Shown here one piece after another: positions 48,118 through 51,688 of a DNA stretch of 51,688 nt. Both the position numbers and the translations under genes were made by a program. Position 1 is the stretch's first letter, and every line of letters starts with the position of its first letter. The notes beneath the pieces were generated by a model. The model made no database searches, had not been told where the DNA came from, and was given only the letters and a program-made list of their open reading frames with translations. The stretch lies in contig NZ_JABBOU010000005.1 of the NCBI RefSeq assembly GCF_018853465.1, positions 1 to 51,688 of the forward strand, given 5' to 3'. This DNA is from Acidithiobacillus montserratensis (lineage in GTDB: Bacteria; Pseudomonadota; Gammaproteobacteria; Acidithiobacillales; Acidithiobacillaceae).

Positions 48118-49428
48118 ATGTTGGTACTGAAACGCTTTTTCCCATTTACTGCCAGAAAATTCCTGATCGCCGCCAGCATCAGTCTTGTCCCCCTGGCTGC
48201 CCATGCCACCCCGCTCAGCCTTGATCAGGCCATTGCCAGTGCCTTGCACAATCAGGCCAGCATACAGGTAGTCCGGCATCAACTGGCGGCACAAAAAAAT
48301 CTGAGTGAGGCGGCGCAAGCGCAAATGCTGCCGGCTCTTTCCCTGAATGCCGCCACCATCTGGACCCAGTCCCGCGCAGGACAGCCCGTGTTTGTGGCCG
48401 CCAATGGCGCACGGGAAATGTCGGGACAAATCCGTCTCGACATTCCCATTTATGCCCCGCAAACCCGGGCGCTCAGTAAACTGGCTAAAGATCAGGTGGA
48501 TATGGAAACCTATCGCCTGCAGCAGAACCGTCTGACGGTTGCCGCAGCAGTCACCATGAGCTATTTCAAGCTGGCGGAAATGGACAATGCCATCGCCGTC
48601 TGGAAAAGCGCATTCGTTGCTGCCCAACAAATCTATCAAACGACCAAAGAAGGATTCACCATCGGCACCCGTTCCCGCCTGGCATTGAATCAGGCCGAAC
48701 TGAACGTGCTGCGCATGCACAGCCAACTGTCCCAAACCCGAATCCTGCGTAAAGCCACGCAGCGCGTTCTGGCTTTGCAAACCGGGTTAGGACAACAACT
48801 CCCGCCACTGATCAAGATGACCCCAACGCTGCAACCCTTACCGGATTTTTCCGTAATTGAGCAACAGGCCCTGCAAGCCCAGCCCTTAATCAGCGTGGCA
48901 GAGTCCCGGATCAAGGCGGCTCAGGCCCAATTAGAATTTCACCGAGGAGCCCGCCTGCCCGTAGTGAGTGCCCATGCCGCTTACGGAGTGAACAGCTCGG
49001 TCATCCCCCACAGTGGACAATTGGGCTGGCAGGCGGGGCTGAGCTTACAGATGCCCCTTTTTGGCTTTGGTCGGAACCGTGACCAGATTGCTGCGGCACA
49101 ACAACAGGTGGCTGCCTTGCAAGCTGCCAAATCTGCCCTGGAAATGCAGATTCGCAGCCGCCTGGCACAAGACCTGGGTACGGCCCAGGCAACTACTATT
49201 GCCCTCAAAAATGCCGGGAAAATCGCTGACAGAGCCAATGCCGTGTATCAGATGACGCGCAAAGGCTATCTGGCCGGCGCCGAGAGCGCACTCGCCTTGC
49301 AACAGGCGCAAAGCGCCTGGATTCAGGCCCGCTTGCAAGACACCAACGCCATGATTCGTGCCCGCTTGAGCCGGGCCCAATTAGCTCTGGACAGCGGCCG
49401 CTTACCTGGACAAGGACCATTCTCATGA
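48118..49428 (+). CDS. TolC-family outer-membrane channel of the metal RND pump
   Basis: 436 residues with a signal peptide (about 1-31, VPLAAHA) and two OEP repeats (TPLSLDQAIASALHNQASIQ; LQAQPLISVAESRIKAAQAQLEFH). There is no lipobox Cys, so it is the TolC/CusC-like non-lipidated type. It begins 100 bp after the kinase, with the CusR-like palindrome between. Coupled to the adaptor by ATGA. It would provide the outer-membrane exit of the pump. Confidence 0.9.
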   Translation: MLVLKRFFPFTARKFLIAASISLVPLAAHATPLSLDQAIASALHNQASIQVVRHQLAAQKNLSEAAQAQMLPALSLNAATIWTQSRAGQPVFVAANGAREMSGQIRLDIPIYAPQTRALSKLAKDQVDMETYRLQQNRLTVAAAVTMSYFKLAEMDNAIAVWKSAFVAAQQIYQTTKEGFTIGTRSRLALNQAELNVLRMHSQLSQTRILRKATQRVLALQTGLGQQLPPLIKMTPTLQPLPDFSVIEQQALQAQPLISVAESRIKAAQAQLEFHRGARLPVVSAHAAYGVNSSVIPHSGQLGWQAGLSLQMPLFGFGRNRDQIAAAQQQVAALQAAKSALEMQIRSRLAQDLGTAQATTIALKNAGKIADRANAVYQMTRKGYLAGAESALALQQAQSAWIQARLQDTNAMIRARLSRAQLALDSGRLPGQGPFS

Positions 49429-50468
49429 CATTTTTCCACTGGCAGCCTCTGGGCAGAAACTGCCCGACTATCTCCGGGATATCGCCATTCCGCCCTTTGC
49501 CCCTTTGTTCGGGAATACTGCTTATATTCATGCTGGGCACAGCCTGGGGGTCTCCCCTGCCGGTGCAGACCGCCACTATCCATGTCAGCGCCGCCCTTCG
49601 GCAAAACACCCTGCTGGCCAAGGTGGAAAGCAACGGTAATGTCACCTTGACAGCACCGGTGACGGGCCGCGTCCTCGGCCCTTTGCTTGCCGATGGTCCG
49701 GTGAAACAGGGCAGCATCATTGCCCGGATTGCATCACCGGGATTACAAAGCAGCATCCAGAGTGCCCGGAAACAGCGGGCTTTTGCTCAGGAACAGTTTT
49801 TACGCGACCAGAAGCTCTATCAGGATGGCGTCATTGCCCGGCAAAATGTCGCCAGCAGCCACCTGGCCCTGAATATGGCACAATCGAAGCTGCGCATATT
49901 GCAGGCGCAGGCCGCCCAACAAACCCTCAGCGCGCCCTTTGCAGGGAGTCTGCATTATCTGGTTCCGGCAGGCGCGGTGGTCAATATGGGGACAGCCATT
50001 GCCACCCTGGCGGGTCGCGGAACCCCCTGGGCACAAGCCTATGTGACGCCATCACTGGCGCGTTATCTGCGCCCCGGCGGTACCGTCCTGCTGCGCGGCA
50101 CCGATTGGCATGGTGCTGGCCGGATTCGCTCCATAGGGCAAAGCGCCCACCATCTGGGACTGGTTTCAGTATATATCGACCTGCCCGCACATAGTCCGGC
50201 TTTACCGGGAGAATGGCTTGAAGCCACCTTACAGCAGCCCAAAGGCCAGGCTTATCAGATACCCGTCGAGGCCGTGGTCATGCACGCCGCGCAGATTGAG
50301 GTGTTTGTGCTGCGTCAGGGGAAAGCCATGGCAGTGCCCATCCATATTATCGCCAGCCAGAACGGGCAGACCTGGGTGGAGGGCGACCTGAAGGCGGGAG
50401 AGCGGGTCATCACCAGTGCCAATGATCGTTTACTCAGTGGTACTCCGGTAAAAGAGCAACAACCATGA
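49425..50468 (+). CDS. RND periplasmic adaptor of the metal-type pump
   Basis: 347 residues: an N-terminal membrane/signal segment (about 27-42), split lipoyl domain (SNGNVTLTAPVTGRVLGPLL and SAPFAGSLHYLVPAGAVVNM), coiled coil about 110-165 and beta-barrel. Overlaps the channel gene (ATGA) and the permease gene (ATGA). It lacks the Met-rich metal site of CusB that I can recognise, so metal specificity is not shown by this protein itself. Confidence 0.88.
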   Translation: MTFFHWQPLGRNCPTISGISPFRPLPLCSGILLIFMLGTAWGSPLPVQTATIHVSAALRQNTLLAKVESNGNVTLTAPVTGRVLGPLLADGPVKQGSIIARIASPGLQSSIQSARKQRAFAQEQFLRDQKLYQDGVIARQNVASSHLALNMAQSKLRILQAQAAQQTLSAPFAGSLHYLVPAGAVVNMGTAIATLAGRGTPWAQAYVTPSLARYLRPGGTVLLRGTDWHGAGRIRSIGQSAHHLGLVSVYIDLPAHSPALPGEWLEATLQQPKGQAYQIPVEAVVMHAAQIEVFVLRQGKAMAVPIHIIASQNGQTWVEGDLKAGERVITSANDRLLSGTPVKEQQP

Positions 50469-51688
50469 AACGCTATTTGCATTTTCTCTGGACCAATCGT
50501 TTCAGCATCCTGTTGAGCGCAGTGCTGTTGCTGGGTGCGGGCTGGTTTGCCCTGCAGAACCTCCCGGAAAGCGTGTTTCCCAACGTCAATTTCCCGCGTG
50601 TTGCTGTTTTGGTTAATGATGGCAGTCTGCCTGTCAAGTTTATGGAAGTGGAAGTCACCAAGCCCCTGGAAGCCCTGGCAAAAGCTCAGCCTGGAGTGCG
50701 TCTGGTCCGCTCACAAACGGGCAATGGCCTGAGCAAGCTCAATATTTATTTTGAACCCGGCACCAATCCACAGACCGCATACCTGATGCTGCAAGCCCGC
50801 CTCGCCCAGTACCGCCTCCCTGCTGGTGCACAACTCCGGGTCATCCGCATGGCCCCCTACACTTATCCATTTGCCCAATATGCGCTGGTATCCAATCAGT
50901 TGAGTAGTTCGGCCATGATGCCTACCTTTGCCTTCAAGCTGCGTCCCGCCCTGCTCTCAATTCCCGGGGTCTATCAGGTTCAGGAAACCGGTCGCGGTTG
51001 GCCACAGGTGCAGGTGCATCTGGATCCTGTGCGGCTGGCGCAATACCATCTCAGCGCCCAACAGGTCATTACGGCTTTGCAAGCCGCCCAGGGTCCATTT
51101 TTTTCGGGAGTTCTTCAGGCCTATCATCAACAATTGATCCTTGCTACGACGCCCCGGCCCGAGAGCGCTCAGGCGCTGGCTGCCTTGACTTTGCCGCTGG
51201 GACCGGCCGATGCTTCCGGCGCCCGTACTCCTCTGGCGTTGGGCGCACTGGGTCAGGTACAAACAGGCTCGCCGCCATTGCTCAACGAAGCCGCCGTGCC
51301 TGGCTACAAACACGCGCTGATTATGGACGTACTCGCCCAGTCTGGCGTCAATGACGTCAGTGTCGCCCATGCAGTGCAAGCCCGCCTGGACCTTTTACGT
51401 CAACACCTCCCGCAGGGTGTGCATCTGGTGCCCATTTATGACCTCAGCCACCTGATCAGTCATAGCCTGCGCGACGTCTGGATCGCTCTGGGGCTTGGCA
51501 GCCTGATTGCCTGGCTGGTTATTTTTGCTTTTTTGGGACGTCTGGACGGTGCCCTGGCCACAGTGCTGGTCGTTCCGCTCGCCCTGGCCGCTACTTTTCT
51601 GGTCCTGCATATCCTCGGATATGGCTTGAATATCATGACCCTGGGCGGTTTGACCGCCGCTATTGGCGCCCTGGTGGACCACGCTATT
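50465..51688 (+). CDS. RND pump permease (N-terminal part, runs off window)
   Basis: About 408 codons to the window end. The N-terminus (LWTNRFSILLSAVLLLGAGW, NLPESVFPNVNFPRVAVLVN) and first periplasmic loop (GVRLVRSQTGNGLSKLNIYF) are RND-like, followed by helices 2-4. Helix 4 reads LGGLTAAIGALVDHAI, with one Asp followed by His; CusA has one Asp (VDAA) at this place, while drug pumps carry two. The single Asp fits the heavy-metal group, but full length would be needed. Third gene of the channel-adaptor-permease operon. Confidence 0.9.
   Translation, partial: MKRYLHFLWTNRFSILLSAVLLLGAGWFALQNLPESVFPNVNFPRVAVLVNDGSLPVKFMEVEVTKPLEALAKAQPGVRLVRSQTGNGLSKLNIYFEPGTNPQTAYLMLQARLAQYRLPAGAQLRVIRMAPYTYPFAQYALVSNQLSSSAMMPTFAFKLRPALLSIPGVYQVQETGRGWPQVQVHLDPVRLAQYHLSAQQVITALQAAQGPFFSGVLQAYHQQLILATTPRPESAQALAALTLPLGPADASGARTPLALGALGQVQTGSPPLLNEAAVPGYKHALIMDVLAQSGVNDVSVAHAVQARLDLLRQHLPQGVHLVPIYDLSHLISHSLRDVWIALGLGSLIAWLVIFAFLGRLDGALATVLVVPLALAATFLVLHILGYGLNIMTLGGLTAAIGALVDHAI

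Overview
The window (about 51.7 kb, roughly 55 % GC by eye) is a gene-dense, plasmid- and phage-free stretch of a Gram-negative chromosome. A NirB/NirD/NasC nitrate assimilation route, a lipoate carrier resembling those of sulfur oxidisers, a DoxX-type membrane protein, copper and multidrug RND pumps and many TolC-type channels suggest a chemolithotrophic acidophile, possibly Acidithiobacillus or a relative. That assignment is inference from gene content, not from a marker gene. I saw no rRNA, tRNA, CRISPR array, insertion sequence or prophage.

Layout. 1-5073: a LysR-type regulator (cut by the window edge) divergent from an EmrB / outer-membrane channel / EmrA efflux operon. 5096-8693: an FNR/DNR-like box, then a single-domain globin, a ferredoxin-flavin reductase, a small thioredoxin-like protein, a hemerythrin and a GcvH/LbpA-like lipoate carrier, closed by a convergent Crp/Fnr-family regulator. 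Globin plus reductase look like a flavohaemoglobin split into two genes, so this is a candidate nitric-oxide or redox-stress unit.

8798-21652: a nitrate assimilation regulon: nasS, an NNP nitrate transporter, an outer-membrane porin, nirB, nirD, nasC, a TrpD2/YbiB-like gene, a siroheme methyltransferase, a sirohydrochlorin chelatase and nasT. Three leaders (before nasS, the transporter and nirB) each carry a sigma-54-type -24/-12 promoter followed by a strong intrinsic terminator upstream of the start codon. Two have NtrC-like palindromes further upstream. With NasS (nitrate sensor) and NasT (ANTAR antiterminator) encoded in the same locus, this is a readable two-layer circuit: nitrogen limitation starts transcription and nitrate lets it read through.

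21898-29403: a small membrane protein, then a leftward operon arsR - MFS - dsrE-like - split dsbD - two DsbG-like oxidoreductases - a 49-residue ORF. The dsbD homologue is in two reading frames and lacks the first membrane helix with its catalytic cysteine. A drug/metabolite exporter with a histidine-rich tail and an AhpD-like protein follow.

29687-38278: a leftward RND tripartite pump, a QseBC-like two-component system, a PepSY protein and a cytochrome b561-like protein. 38382-42988: a more AT-rich segment with a YncE-like beta-propeller, a TonB-dependent receptor and an orphan OmpR-like regulator; the receptor promoter carries four GTCAT direct repeats at exact 11-bp period. 43152-51688: a copper-type module with a Tat-exported multicopper oxidase, a DoxX-like membrane protein, a CusRS-like two-component system and a TolC / membrane-fusion / RND pump operon that runs off the window; a CusR-box-like palindrome precedes the pump operon.
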